In this document: positions 1 through 8,442 of the stretch, piece after piece
How positions within the stretch are numbered: the first letter of the stretch is position 1
Layout of the letters: each line of letters begins with the position of its first letter
Assembly (NCBI GenBank): GCA_965248135.1
Contig: CBDFIN010000012.1
Span: 1,736,001 to 1,800,000 of the forward strand
Source: SZUA-100 sp965248135
GTDB taxonomy: Bacteria; Pseudomonadota; Alphaproteobacteria; Rhizobiales; Rhizobiaceae
DNA: 64,000 bases
Reading direction: 5' to 3'
Made by a program: the position numbers and the translations under genes
Notes under the pieces: generated by a model
What the model saw: the letters and a program-made list of their open reading frames with translations, nothing else
Databases searched by the model: none
What the model was told of the DNA's origin: nothing

Positions 1-2
1 TA

Positions 3-635
3 AGCCGTCTCATTTATGGGTCGCGCATTACGCTCTATATCGTGGCGCTGGTGGCCCTGATGGCCCCGATCGTCGGCCTGTTTGTCGGCACTGCTGCCGG
101 TTATCTCGGTGGCTGGATTGACGTTGTATTGATGCGGCTTACCGATATTTTTCTGGCCTTTCCGCGGTTGGTTCTGGCGCTGGCCTTTGTCTCTGCGCTT
201 GGAGCCGGCATCGAAAACGCCGTTCTTGCCATCGTATTGACCGCCTGGCCGCCCTATGCCCGTATTGCCAGGGCCGAAACGCTGACCATTCGCGGTGCCG
301 ACTATATTCACGCCATCAAATTACAAGGTGCAGGCGCGATGCGCATCATCACCCGGCACATCTGGCCGTTATGCATATCGTCGCTGGTGATTAGGGTAAC
401 GCTCGACATGGCTGGCATTATTCTTGTCGCTGCCGGTCTTGGTTTTCTTGGCCTCGGTGCCCAGCCGCCATCGCCCGAATGGGGTGCGATGATTTCGGCT
501 GGCCGCAAGTTCATTCTCGACCACTGGTGGGTGGCAACAATGCCAGGCCTGGCCATTTTTACCGTTTCGCTGGCCTTCAACCTGTTAGGCGATGGCTTGC
601 GTGATGTGCTCGATCCGAAAAAGAGCGCCAAATGA
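3..635 (+). CDS. Peptide-type ABC importer permease, DppC/OppC family (5' end outside window)
   Basis: The reading frame is already open at the left edge, so the N-terminus lies outside; about 210 residues are visible. It is an inner-membrane permease of a peptide/nickel-type ABC importer. Several hydrophobic segments are visible, with the cytoplasmic coupling loop that contacts the ATPase (AETLTIRGADY followed by RIITRHIWP, bases about 275-375) and the family's C-terminal ending DGLRDVLDPK. Its stop overlaps the next ATPase gene by four bases (ATGA), indicating an operon whose DppB-type permease and binding protein should lie to the left. The substrate cannot be read from the sequence. Confidence 0.93.
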   Translation, partial: SRLIYGSRITLYIVALVALMAPIVGLFVGTAAGYLGGWIDVVLMRLTDIFLAFPRLVLALAFVSALGAGIENAVLAIVLTAWPPYARIARAETLTIRGADYIHAIKLQGAGAMRIITRHIWPLCISSLVIRVTLDMAGIILVAAGLGFLGLGAQPPSPEWGAMISAGRKFILDHWWVATMPGLAIFTVSLAFNLLGDGLRDVLDPKKSAK

Positions 636-1507
636 CCAATCTATTGGAAGTCGAAAACCTGACAGTAAAATTTCCCACCCGTAACGGCATGTTCGAAGCG
701 GTGCGCGATATCAGCTTTTCGCTCGGACGCGAACGGCTTGGCATAGTCGGTGAATCGGGATCGGGAAAATCGATCACCGGGCGCTCGATCTTGCGGCTGA
801 TCCGCCGGCCCGGCATTTTGGAGGCAAAGCGCATCGCGCTTGAGGGTACTGATCTGCTCACTTTGACGGAAAGACAGATGCGCGATGTTCGTGGCCACAG
901 GATTTCGATGATCATGCAGGATCCGAAATTCTCGCTCAATCCGGTGATGCGCATTGGCGACCAGATTTGCGAAGCATACCGGCTGCACGCCAGGGCATCC
1001 AGGGTCGAAGCGCGGCGAAAATCGATCGACATGCTGAAAGCAGTGCTGATCCGTGATCCCGAACGGGTATTTAACGCCTACCCGCATGAAATGTCCGGCG
1101 GCATGGGCCAGCGCATCATGATTGCCATGATGCTGATCCCCGATCCGCAAATTCTGATTGCCGACGAACCGACCTCGGCGCTCGATGTCACCGTGCAAAA
1201 AGAAGTGTTGGAGATCATGGACAAACTGGTGCGCGACCGTGGCATGGGACTGATATTCATTTCTCACGATCTCAACGTCGTCTCGGCCTTTTGTGACCGG
1301 GTTTTGATCATGTATGCCGGGAGGATCGTCGAAACCTGCCGGGCTGACCGATTGCACGATGCGACCCACCCCTATACAAGAGGTCTGCTCAATTCATTGC
1401 CACAGCTCGAACGACCGGTTGAGCGGCTCGAGGTTTTGACCCGTGATGAGGCCTGGCGCACCGAGGCAAGCGTCAGCGGCGTTGTGAGCGCCGGAGAACC
1501 ATCATGA
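632..1507 (+). CDS. ABC importer ATP-binding protein, DppD-like
   Basis: First of two separate ATPases of the importer. Walker A is GESGSGKS (residues 40-47), the signature is MSGGMGQR (about 153-160, the form common in DppD/OppD proteins), Walker B is ILIADEPTSALD (about 172-183), and the H-loop is FISHD. The C-terminal THPYTRGLL belongs to the oligopeptide-transporter extension. At 291 residues it is somewhat shorter than typical DppD, lacking most of the cysteine-rich C-terminal tail. ATG overlaps the permease stop and its own stop overlaps the next ATPase start by four bases, so translation is probably coupled through all three genes. Confidence 0.95.
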   Translation: MTNLLEVENLTVKFPTRNGMFEAVRDISFSLGRERLGIVGESGSGKSITGRSILRLIRRPGILEAKRIALEGTDLLTLTERQMRDVRGHRISMIMQDPKFSLNPVMRIGDQICEAYRLHARASRVEARRKSIDMLKAVLIRDPERVFNAYPHEMSGGMGQRIMIAMMLIPDPQILIADEPTSALDVTVQKEVLEIMDKLVRDRGMGLIFISHDLNVVSAFCDRVLIMYAGRIVETCRADRLHDATHPYTRGLLNSLPQLERPVERLEVLTRDEAWRTEASVSGVVSAGEPS

Positions 1508-2280
1508 GCACCAATGGCAATGCTGATGGAATTAGTCTCGATAAGGTCGATGTCTGGTTCGGCGAGGGTGAGGAACGGGTTGATGCGGTTATCGATGCCA
1601 GTTTCAATGTGCCGCTTGGTGGCAGCTTCGGCCTCGTGGGCGAGTCCGGCTCGGGAAAATCAACCATTTTGCGCGCCATAACCGGCCTTGCGCCCACCTG
1701 GTCCGGCATGATCTCGGTGTTGGGCAGCAAGCTCGGCCTCGAACGCGAGCGCAGTTTCTATCGCTTGGTGCAAATGGTGTTTCAGGATCCCTACGCCTCG
1801 CTGCACCCGCGCCAGACCGTCGATCATGTGCTTTCCGAGGCGCTATATCTGCACCGTTTCGACAATCCCGACGAGCGCATTGTCAAGGTTCTTGACGATG
1901 TCGGGTTGAGCCAGATTTTCCGCTTTCGCTATCCGCATCAATTATCCGGTGGCCAGCGCCAGCGGGTGGCGATTGCCCGGGCATTGATCATCGAACCTTC
2001 TATCATGCTGCTGGATGAGCCGACCTCGGCGCTCGATGTTTCGGTGCAGGCGGAAATTCTCAACCTTTTGAGCGATCTGCGCGTTGAGCGTAATTTGACC
2101 TATCTCATGGTGTCACACGATCTGGCCGTGGTCGGCCATATGTGCAGCGAAGTAGCGGTGATGAACCAGGGCCGCATTGTCGAGTTGCTGGATGTTACCC
2201 GCATGCGGGCGCTTGAGGCCGAACACCCCTATACCAAGGCGCTATTGGACGCCAGTGTCCAGCGCCGGCGGGTTGAGTGA
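1504..2280 (+). CDS. ABC importer ATP-binding protein, DppF-like
   Basis: Second ATPase of the same importer; in this family the two ATPases form a heterodimer under the permease pair. Walker A GESGSGKS (residues 46-53), signature LSGGQRQR, Walker B IMLLDEPTSALD and H-loop VSHD are intact. At 258 residues it is short for DppF (often above 300), ending just after the HPYTKALL motif, so the regulatory C-terminal extension is missing. ATG overlaps the preceding stop (ATGA). It is the last gene of the operon; a palindromic repeat follows in the intergenic space. Confidence 0.94.
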   Translation: MSTNGNADGISLDKVDVWFGEGEERVDAVIDASFNVPLGGSFGLVGESGSGKSTILRAITGLAPTWSGMISVLGSKLGLERERSFYRLVQMVFQDPYASLHPRQTVDHVLSEALYLHRFDNPDERIVKVLDDVGLSQIFRFRYPHQLSGGQRQRVAIARALIIEPSIMLLDEPTSALDVSVQAEILNLLSDLRVERNLTYLMVSHDLAVVGHMCSEVAVMNQGRIVELLDVTRMRALEAEHPYTKALLDASVQRRRVE

Positions 2281-2357
2281 CTTGATGTTGCCATTGCTCA
2301 CGGCAGTTCCGCATTTTTCCGAAAATTTCACAGAATTCAATGCCAACTTTCACTCAA

Positions 2358-2502
2358 CCTCCCCCTTGTGGGGAGGCGAAGGCGTTTCAACGGCCCCGGG
2401 TTGGGGTAAATCGCTCATATCTCTTATAAATCAATCGTTTGACTATCTACCCTCACCCGAACCTTTCTGGCGCAATGTTCGACCTCCCCACAAGGGGGAG
2501 GG
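2358..2502. repeat. Intergenic palindromic repeat with 19-bp inverted arms
   Basis: The arm cctcccccttgtggggagg (2358-2376) recurs as its exact reverse complement at 2483-2501, with about 106 bp between, in the gap between the ABC operon and the convergent bolA gene. Each arm is also a partial palindrome around the central cttgtgg. Short repeats containing ccccacaaggggg are known as intergenic elements in rhizobial genomes. It could fold in the mRNA and stabilise or terminate the upstream operon; there is no T-run, so it is not a canonical terminator. Confidence 0.75.
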
Positions 2503-2552
2503 AGGTCCCTGATCCGTAGACAGGAAACCAAATTCATCAAAAAGGCGTCTGG

Positions 2553-2834
2553 CTATAGATTGGCCACCTCGGCCGGTGTTTTGGCGTCGATTGCCAGCGC
2601 ATGCAGGCCGCGATCCAATTCTTCCTTAAGCAGTTCGTTGATCTTGCGGTGCCGCGTTACCCGGTTCACGCCATCAAACGCAGAGGCAATGACGCGAATG
2701 CGCAAATGGCTTTCTCCTGTGCCGTCAAAACCGGGTTGATGGCCGGCATGAAGATGGCTTTCATTGATGACCTCCAGATGCTCCGGCGCAAGTGCGGCAA
2801 TTAATTTCTGCTCTATTTGTACTTGAAGTGACAT
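2553..2834 (-). CDS. BolA family protein
   Basis: 93-residue BolA-like protein. BolA proteins pair with monothiol glutaredoxins and bind or traffic Fe-S clusters; some act as regulators. The start was set at the ATG giving MSLQVQIEQKL because it has an AAAGGGA ribosome-binding site just upstream and matches family length; a longer open frame upstream is not supported. The family hallmarks ESHLHAGH and GESHLRIRV, then TRHRKINELL with a HALAIDAKTP ending, are visible. It is divergent from the J-domain gene and convergent with the ABC operon. The invariant BolA His is present within SHLHAGH. Confidence 0.93.
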   Translation of the reverse strand: MSLQVQIEQKLIAALAPEHLEVINESHLHAGHQPGFDGTGESHLRIRVIASAFDGVNRVTRHRKINELLKEELDRGLHALAIDAKTPAEVANL

Positions 2835-2938
2835 CAACGGTTCCCTTTCTGCCAAAGAAGATATAAAAGCAATGATCCAATTTGGTCTCAACAGATAGGT
2901 TTCCTGCGTGCACATTGCAATTCGCACGATAATTCGCC

Positions 2939-3556
2939 ATGGCATCCAATTCTGACATATTTGACAAAATCCGCATCAAACCGCGCAATGCCAAAAAAGC
3001 GGCCGAAGAGGCACGCAAGGCGGCAGAGTGCGAATGGCAGGGATGCGAGGAAGCCGGCGGCCACAAAGCTCCCAAGGGGCGCAATCGCGACGGGCAATAC
3101 CACAATTTCTGCCTCGACCACGTGCGACTATACAACAAGAACTATAATTATTTTTCCGGCCTCAATGACGATGAGATCGCCAGCTACCAGAAAGAAAACA
3201 TTACCGGTCATCGCCCGACCTGGGCCATGGGCGGCAAAAAGAAGCCGGCTAAACCGGTAGACGAATCGATACTCAGAGCGACCCCCTCATGGCACTCGCA
3301 GGTGCGTAACCGATTTGGACCCGATGGCAAACGCCGGCCAGATCAAACAGGCCGCAAGCTTGGCCGTCTCGATATCAGGGCCCTGACCCAATTAGGGCTT
3401 AACGAGGGCGCCCAATCCGTCGAAATCAAGACCAAATACAAATTGCTGGTCAAGCAGAACCATCCGGACGCCAATGGTGGCGACCGCAGCTCGGAAGACC
3501 GCTTGCGACAAATCATTCAAGCCTATAAACATCTCAAACAGGCAGGACTTTGTTGA
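2939..3556 (+). CDS. J-domain (DnaJ-like) co-chaperone with N-terminal Cys/His motif
   Basis: 205 residues. The C-terminal 60 residues form a J domain: ALTQLGL, KYKLLVKQNHPDANGGD with the essential HPD tripeptide, then IIQAYKHLK. J domains stimulate the ATPase of DnaK-type Hsp70. There is no Gly/Phe or zinc-finger region of classical DnaJ. Instead residues about 30-75 carry CEWQGCEEAGGHKAP and, after a spacer, FCLDHVRLYNKNYNYF, a Cys/His arrangement that could bind a metal. It lies 88 bp upstream of cobS on the same strand, a neighbourhood common in Rhizobiales, so co-transcription is plausible. The client is unknown. Confidence 0.9.
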   Translation: MASNSDIFDKIRIKPRNAKKAAEEARKAAECEWQGCEEAGGHKAPKGRNRDGQYHNFCLDHVRLYNKNYNYFSGLNDDEIASYQKENITGHRPTWAMGGKKKPAKPVDESILRATPSWHSQVRNRFGPDGKRRPDQTGRKLGRLDIRALTQLGLNEGAQSVEIKTKYKLLVKQNHPDANGGDRSSEDRLRQIIQAYKHLKQAGLC

Positions 3557-3644
3557 CAAGCCGGCCCGTTCAATCCATCGAACAATTGTCCATTTAACTA
3601 GAGCACAAAATCACAACCGAATTCCGGCGGATGACGGAGGAATT

Positions 3645-4619
3645 ATGAATAACACAAACGGCCTGCCAGACACGGAATTTTCGGTTCGCGACATCTTTAG
3701 CATTGATTCAGACTGGATCGTTCCTGCCTATAGTGAACCGAGCGAACACGTGCCGGACCTGGATCCCGATTATCTGTTCGACAAGCAGACAACACTCGCC
3801 ATTCTGGCCGGCTTTGCCCACAATCGGCGGGTCATGGTCACCGGCTATCACGGCACCGGCAAATCCACCCATATCGAACAGATCGGCGCGCGGCTCAACT
3901 GGCCAACCGTGCGTATCAATCTCGACAGCCACATCTCCAGGATCGACCTTCTCGGCAAGGACGCGATCACCATCAAGGATGGCAAACAGATAACCGAATT
4001 TCGCGATGGCATTCTTCCCTGGGCATTGCAGAACAATATTGCCCTGGTGTTTGATGAATATGACGCCGGCCGGCCCGATGTGATGTTCGTTATCCAGCGG
4101 GTGCTTGAGGTGTCGGGCCGTTTGACCCTGCTCGACCAGAACCGGGTTATCCGACCGCACCAGGCATTCCGCTTGTTTTCGACCACCAACACCATTGGCC
4201 TGGGCGACACGTCTGGGCTTTATCACGGCACCCAGCAAATCAACCAGGGCCAGATGGACCGCTGGTCGATCGTTGCAGCACTAAACTATCTGCCGCACGA
4301 CAACGAGGTGGATATTGTGCTAGCCAAGACCATCGACTGGCAGAACAAGGAAGGCCGTGATCTGGTTTCCAAGATGGTGCGGGTCGCCGATCTTACCCGG
4401 GCGGCCTTCATCAATGGCGATCTGTCAACGGTTATGAGCCCGCGTACGGTTATAACCTGGGCTGAAAATACCGTCATATTCAATGATCCGGCGCTCGCCT
4501 TGCGCCTCACTTTCCTCAACAAATGTGACGAACTTGAGCGCAGCCTGGTGGCCGAATTCTATCAACGCGCCTTTGGCAAGGAAATTCCCGAATCGAGCAC
4601 CAATGTGGCGCTAACTTGA
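3645..4619 (+). CDS. cobS: Aerobic cobaltochelatase subunit CobS (AAA+ ATPase)
   Basis: 324 residues, the normal CobS length. With CobN and CobT it inserts Co2+ into hydrogenobyrinic acid a,c-diamide in aerobic cobalamin synthesis. Start chosen at ATG 3645, preceded by CGGAGG four bases upstream; the frame extends further up but overlaps the J-protein gene. The AAA+ module shows Walker A GYHGTGKS (residues 67-74), Walker B ALVFDEYDAGRPD (about 132-144) and a sensor-like FSTTNT. CobS forms a hexameric ring that stacks on CobT. The large subunit CobN is not in this window. Confidence 0.97.
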   Translation: MNNTNGLPDTEFSVRDIFSIDSDWIVPAYSEPSEHVPDLDPDYLFDKQTTLAILAGFAHNRRVMVTGYHGTGKSTHIEQIGARLNWPTVRINLDSHISRIDLLGKDAITIKDGKQITEFRDGILPWALQNNIALVFDEYDAGRPDVMFVIQRVLEVSGRLTLLDQNRVIRPHQAFRLFSTTNTIGLGDTSGLYHGTQQINQGQMDRWSIVAALNYLPHDNEVDIVLAKTIDWQNKEGRDLVSKMVRVADLTRAAFINGDLSTVMSPRTVITWAENTVIFNDPALALRLTFLNKCDELERSLVAEFYQRAFGKEIPESSTNVALT

Positions 4620-4665
4620 CGCAAAAAAAGCCCAAATCCTGCATAGAGGATGAAACACAAACCCG

Positions 4666-6582
4666 ATGTCCGGCATAGGTGACAATTCAAAAGCCAGCCG
4701 CCGCAGCACCAATGTGGAGCCGTTTAAACAGGCGGTGACCGGCTGCATGCGCGCTATTGCCCAGGACAGCGAGCTTGAAGTCAGCTTCTCCAAAGACAAG
4801 CCGGGCATGACCCCAAGCCAGGCGCGGCTGCCTGATCCTGGTACCAATGTCAGCAAACGGGTCATCGCGATAACCCGTGGAACCAGCGATTCGATGGCCC
4901 TGCGAAAAGCGATGCACGACGCCAAGGTCCATACAAACTATCTCCCCGAAGGGCAAAACGCCCGCGCATTGTTTGATGCAGTTGAACAGGCCCGCGTCGA
5001 GGCCGTCGGTGTATTGGCCATGGAGGGGGTCGGCGACAACATTGCCGAGATGCTGGAGGATAAGTATTTTCGCGGTAATTATCACGAAGTAACCACGCGC
5101 GAGGACGCACCGCTGGAAGAAGCGGCAGCAATGATCGTGCGGGAAAAGCTGACCGGTAGAAAGCCACCGAAAAGCGCTCGCCCGCTGGTCGATCAGTGGC
5201 GTGAATGGATCGAGGACAAGGCGGCTGGCGATCTCGATAATCTGGAGAATTGCCTTAACGACCAGAGCGCGTTTGCCCGCAATACCCGCAACATGATCGC
5301 CTCGCTCGACATGGCCGACGAGTTGGGACAAGACCCCGACGCGGAAGACGAGGAAAGCCAGGAGGACGATGAGCAGCCCGATGATCAGGACAGCCAGGAC
5401 CAGTCTTTTGATGAGAGCGCAAACGAGCATGAAGCGGCGAGCGACGATCAGGATACATCGGGTGATGACCACGAGGTGGGCGAGATGGAAACCTCGGACG
5501 TGGGCGATGACGAGTTTCTCGATGATGATCAGGCAAACGCTGAAACACCGGCAGAAGGTGAACGGCCGAACCTGCCATTTTCCAATCTACCACCGAAGAG
5601 CGATTATCGCGTTTATTCAACCAAAAATGACGAAATAATCGGGGCCGAGGAACTTTGCGATCAGGCCGAGCTTGAGCGGCTTCGCACTTTTCTGGATAAG
5701 CAGCTGGCCCATCTGCAGAGCGCCGTGGGCCGGTTGGCCAACCGGCTGCAAAGGCGGCTGATGGCGCAGCAGGAGCGCGGCTGGGATTTTGACCTTGAAG
5801 AGGGTTATCTCGACCCCTCGCGGTTGACCCGCATTATCATTGACCCCACCGCTCCCCTGTCGTTCAAGCAGGAGCGGGAGACCGAATTTCGAGATACGGT
5901 GGTTACCCTGTTGCTTGATAATTCAGGTTCAATGCGCGGCCGGCCGATCACCGTTGCGGCGACCTGTGCTGATATTCTCGCCCGCACGCTTGAACGCTGC
6001 GGCGTCAAGGTGGAAATTCTCGGTTTTACCACCAGGGCCTGGAAGGGCGGCCAGTCGCGCGAGGCGTGGCTTAAGGCCGGAAAGCCAACCACGCCGGGCC
6101 GGTTGAACGATCTTCGCCATATTATCTATAAATCTGCAGATGCACCGTGGCGCCGTTCGCGCCGCAATCTCGGCCTGATGATGCGCGAGGGGCTGTTGAA
6201 GGAAAACATCGATGGCGAGGCGCTGCTTTGGGCCCATGAGCGGTTGCTGGCAAGGCCGGAACAACGTCGCATATTGATGATGATTTCCGATGGTGCACCG
6301 GTTGATGATTCCACCCTTTCCGTCAATCCCGGCAATTATCTTGAGCGCCACCTGCGCCATGTGATCGAAGAAATAGAGACCCGTTCTGCGGTGGAACTGC
6401 TGGCCATCGGTATCGGCCATGATGTCACCCGCTACTATGCGCGGGCTGTCACTATTGTCGATGCGGAGGAACTGGCGGGCGCTATGACCGATCAGCTGGC
6501 CAGCCTGTTTGATGAGATACCTTTGCGCCGCACTCCGCGCCACGAAAAACGCATGCGCGCCTCCGGCATGGTTGGTTTTTGA
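4666..6582 (+). CDS. cobT: Aerobic cobaltochelatase subunit CobT (VWA domain)
   Basis: 638 residues, partner of CobS in the cobalt chelatase. The N-terminal 215 residues form the CobT family domain. They are followed by a long Asp/Glu-rich linker (about 217-298) and a C-terminal von Willebrand A domain with a MIDAS motif DNSGSMRG (about 418-425), plus the downstream MMISDGAP strand and a GIGHDVTRYY ending. The acidic linker joins the CobS-binding region to the metal-coordinating VWA domain. It lies 46 bp after cobS and its stop overlaps the next start by one base (TGATG), so all three genes are probably in one transcript. Confidence 0.97.
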   Translation: MSGIGDNSKASRRSTNVEPFKQAVTGCMRAIAQDSELEVSFSKDKPGMTPSQARLPDPGTNVSKRVIAITRGTSDSMALRKAMHDAKVHTNYLPEGQNARALFDAVEQARVEAVGVLAMEGVGDNIAEMLEDKYFRGNYHEVTTREDAPLEEAAAMIVREKLTGRKPPKSARPLVDQWREWIEDKAAGDLDNLENCLNDQSAFARNTRNMIASLDMADELGQDPDAEDEESQEDDEQPDDQDSQDQSFDESANEHEAASDDQDTSGDDHEVGEMETSDVGDDEFLDDDQANAETPAEGERPNLPFSNLPPKSDYRVYSTKNDEIIGAEELCDQAELERLRTFLDKQLAHLQSAVGRLANRLQRRLMAQQERGWDFDLEEGYLDPSRLTRIIIDPTAPLSFKQERETEFRDTVVTLLLDNSGSMRGRPITVAATCADILARTLERCGVKVEILGFTTRAWKGGQSREAWLKAGKPTTPGRLNDLRHIIYKSADAPWRRSRRNLGLMMREGLLKENIDGEALLWAHERLLARPEQRRILMMISDGAPVDDSTLSVNPGNYLERHLRHVIEEIETRSAVELLAIGIGHDVTRYYARAVTIVDAEELAGAMTDQLASLFDEIPLRRTPRHEKRMRASGMVGF

Positions 6583-7592
6583 TGGTCTGGCCAACCAAAG
6601 CAGGCGCTATTGCTTTTCAGGTGTTGGCGATTTTCCTCTCACTTACTTTGTCAGCGCTGGCCTCTCCCTTTGACGTTGAGTTGAAATCCAATTTGATCAG
6701 CAACTTCAAGATAGGGCAGGCCGGCCGAAGATTCCAAAAGCTTGAGTTTGTCGGCGGGATTGAGTTTTCGTCGTCCAATGCCCATGTCGGCGCATTGTCG
6801 GGGTTGGCAGTGTTTAATGATCGTTCCGGCTTCCTTGCGGTCACCGATACCGGTTTCTGGTTTACCGCCTCAATCCTTCGCAATGCTGAGGGGGAACCGC
6901 TGGCGTTGGATGGGGGACGGATGGCAGCCATTCTCGATGGGCGTGGAAAGCCATTTGAGTACAAATGGCAAGCGGATGCAGAATCAATTGCACTAAAGGG
7001 TGATCAGGCGTTTGTATCGTTTGAACGCAATGACCGGTTGCTCCAATATCGGCTTGATCTGAACAAATTCGCCTCGCTGCCAAAACGCATCAAACTGAAT
7101 TTCGATCTCGACAGGATTCGCCACAACAAGGGTCTTGAGACGATCGCGATTTCACCCATGTCAAGCGCGCTGAAAGGTGCTGCAGTCGTCGTTTCCGAGC
7201 GTTCCTGGGCTGCCAATGGCGGCATCATCGGCGCCATTGTCAATGGACCGTCACAAGGCCAATTGGCGGTCAGGCGCAAGGGTAAATTCGACATCACCGG
7301 TGGCGATTTTTTGCCTGATGGCGATCTTTTGTTGCTGGAGCGGCGATATAATCTGGCACAAGGGATCGCCATGCGCATTCGCCGCATCGACGCGGCGAAG
7401 ATCAAACCCGGCGCTCTTTTGGAAGGCAAAGAAATGATCCGCGCGGATTCATCCTTTCAGATCGACAATATGGAAGGGCTCTCCGTCACCACGGGTCGAG
7501 ATGGTGCCACCTACGTGTCGCTGATTTCCGATAACAACCATTCGCTGTTGCAGCGCAATTTATTTTTGGAGTTTAGGCTGATTGGTGAGTAG
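6582..7592 (+). CDS. Secreted esterase-like phytase family protein
   Basis: 336 residues. The N-terminus has a signal peptide: a Lys in WPTKAG, the hydrophobic run FQVLAIFLSLTLSALAS, and a cleavage site before PFDVE. The mature part matches the 'esterase-like activity of phytase' family, with FVGGIEFSS, LSGLAVFNDRSGFLAVTDTG, GLETIAISP, LLLERRYNL and DNMEGLSV, typical beta-propeller strands. Start is ATG 6582, overlapping the cobT stop; a TTG three bases earlier is also in frame. Family members after cobT are common in Rhizobiales, but activity and substrate are not established. It is convergent with the LysE gene. Confidence 0.88.
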   Translation: MVWPTKAGAIAFQVLAIFLSLTLSALASPFDVELKSNLISNFKIGQAGRRFQKLEFVGGIEFSSSNAHVGALSGLAVFNDRSGFLAVTDTGFWFTASILRNAEGEPLALDGGRMAAILDGRGKPFEYKWQADAESIALKGDQAFVSFERNDRLLQYRLDLNKFASLPKRIKLNFDLDRIRHNKGLETIAISPMSSALKGAAVVVSERSWAANGGIIGAIVNGPSQGQLAVRRKGKFDITGGDFLPDGDLLLLERRYNLAQGIAMRIRRIDAAKIKPGALLEGKEMIRADSSFQIDNMEGLSVTTGRDGATYVSLISDNNHSLLQRNLFLEFRLIGE

Positions 7593-7661
7593 AGCATCTT
7601 GATTGCTGTGCAGCTCTATATTCCTGCAATCGACGTTTCTTTCGCTCGCGGCTATTTGCGG

Positions 7662-7680
7662 GCGGCGCATAAGCGCCGGT
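7662..7680. repeat. GC-rich palindrome CGGCGC-N4-GCGCCG (site 1)
   Basis: Perfect 6-bp stem with the 4-nt loop ATAA (7663-7678), embedded in 19 bases that recur exactly, in reverse complement, at 31181-31199. It lies in the short gap between two convergent genes and lacks a T-run. It could act as a weak bidirectional transcript end or be a REP-like repeat. Confidence 0.7.
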
Positions 7681-7738
7681 CGCTGTGCGCTCCTGATGAG
7701 CCAGGAAAGTAGTCCCTATAGGTGATCAAAATTTTTGG

Positions 7739-8350
7739 CTAATTGTCGAAAAACGCCAGTCGCAAACCTAAAAACCCGAAAGTTCCGGCGAATATTCGCT
7801 TAAGCCACGTCATCACCGCCGGGCGCGAAATGACATAGTCCCGCGCAAGGGAAGCACAGGCACCATAGCCGATGAATACGATAAAGGTGAGCACCATAAA
7901 TATCAGAGCCAATAGCGCCAGAACCGGTGTAGCGCCAACTGCATCGAGCGGCACAAATTGGGGTAAAAACGCCAAGAAAAACAGTGAGAGCTTGGGATTC
8001 AAAATGTTGAGCAATGCGCCGTTTCTAATAGTTTTTCCAGCCGAAATACTTTTCTTGTCTGCTGCGACATCAAGCGTTCCCCCGTCCTTCAGGATATTCC
8101 AGGCCATATAAAACAGATAAGCGACGCCAAGATATTTCACCATTTGGAAAGCCATCGCACTGGTGTGCAAAATTGCCGCCAGACCGATGATGCTGGCAAT
8201 CGCTGCCGGCAAAATACCCAGCGTACAACCAAACGCGGCGGCGATGCTTAACTTGAAGCCACGGCCAAGCCCGACCGCCAGCGTGTAAAGAACGCCGGTG
8301 CCCGGCAGCAATATCACGACAAGGGAGGTTAGAAAAAACTCAATGCTCAT
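7739..8350 (-). CDS. LysE/RhtB family amino-acid exporter
   Basis: 203 residues, usual size for the family, with about six hydrophobic segments. Start chosen at ATG 8350 (MSIEFFLTSLVV), which has GAGGAG six bases upstream; the frame continues further upstream without such support. Family features are the N-terminal LLPGTGVLYTLAVGLGRG (related to the PGP-containing first helix of LysE), the FLKYLG-like KYLGVAYLFYMAWN, and NPKLSLFFLAFLPQFV. These inner-membrane proteins export amino acids or related metabolites; the substrate cannot be told from sequence. Confidence 0.93.
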   Translation of the reverse strand: MSIEFFLTSLVVILLPGTGVLYTLAVGLGRGFKLSIAAAFGCTLGILPAAIASIIGLAAILHTSAMAFQMVKYLGVAYLFYMAWNILKDGGTLDVAADKKSISAGKTIRNGALLNILNPKLSLFFLAFLPQFVPLDAVGATPVLALLALIFMVLTFIVFIGYGACASLARDYVISRPAVMTWLKRIFAGTFGFLGLRLAFFDN

Positions 8351-8442
8351 ATCGGTTCTCCTCAAGAGCATCACATGTATCAATAATTATACGGCATCTC
8401 CAGTGATTTTGAGGCCGCTTGCAATCTGCCGGGCAACCCCGG

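Noticed and set aside
641..1369. Long antisense open frame within the DppD-like ATPase gene
   Set aside because: Coding on the plus strand is certain from Walker motifs; the antisense frame is a by-product of codon use and resembles no protein.
3553..3581. TTGACA element at the end of the J-protein gene as a cobS promoter
   Set aside because: No acceptable -10 element follows at 16-18 bp.
4687..5472. 261-codon antisense frame within cobT
   Set aside because: It lies opposite the CobT N-terminus and acidic linker; its sequence resembles no family and has no upstream signals.
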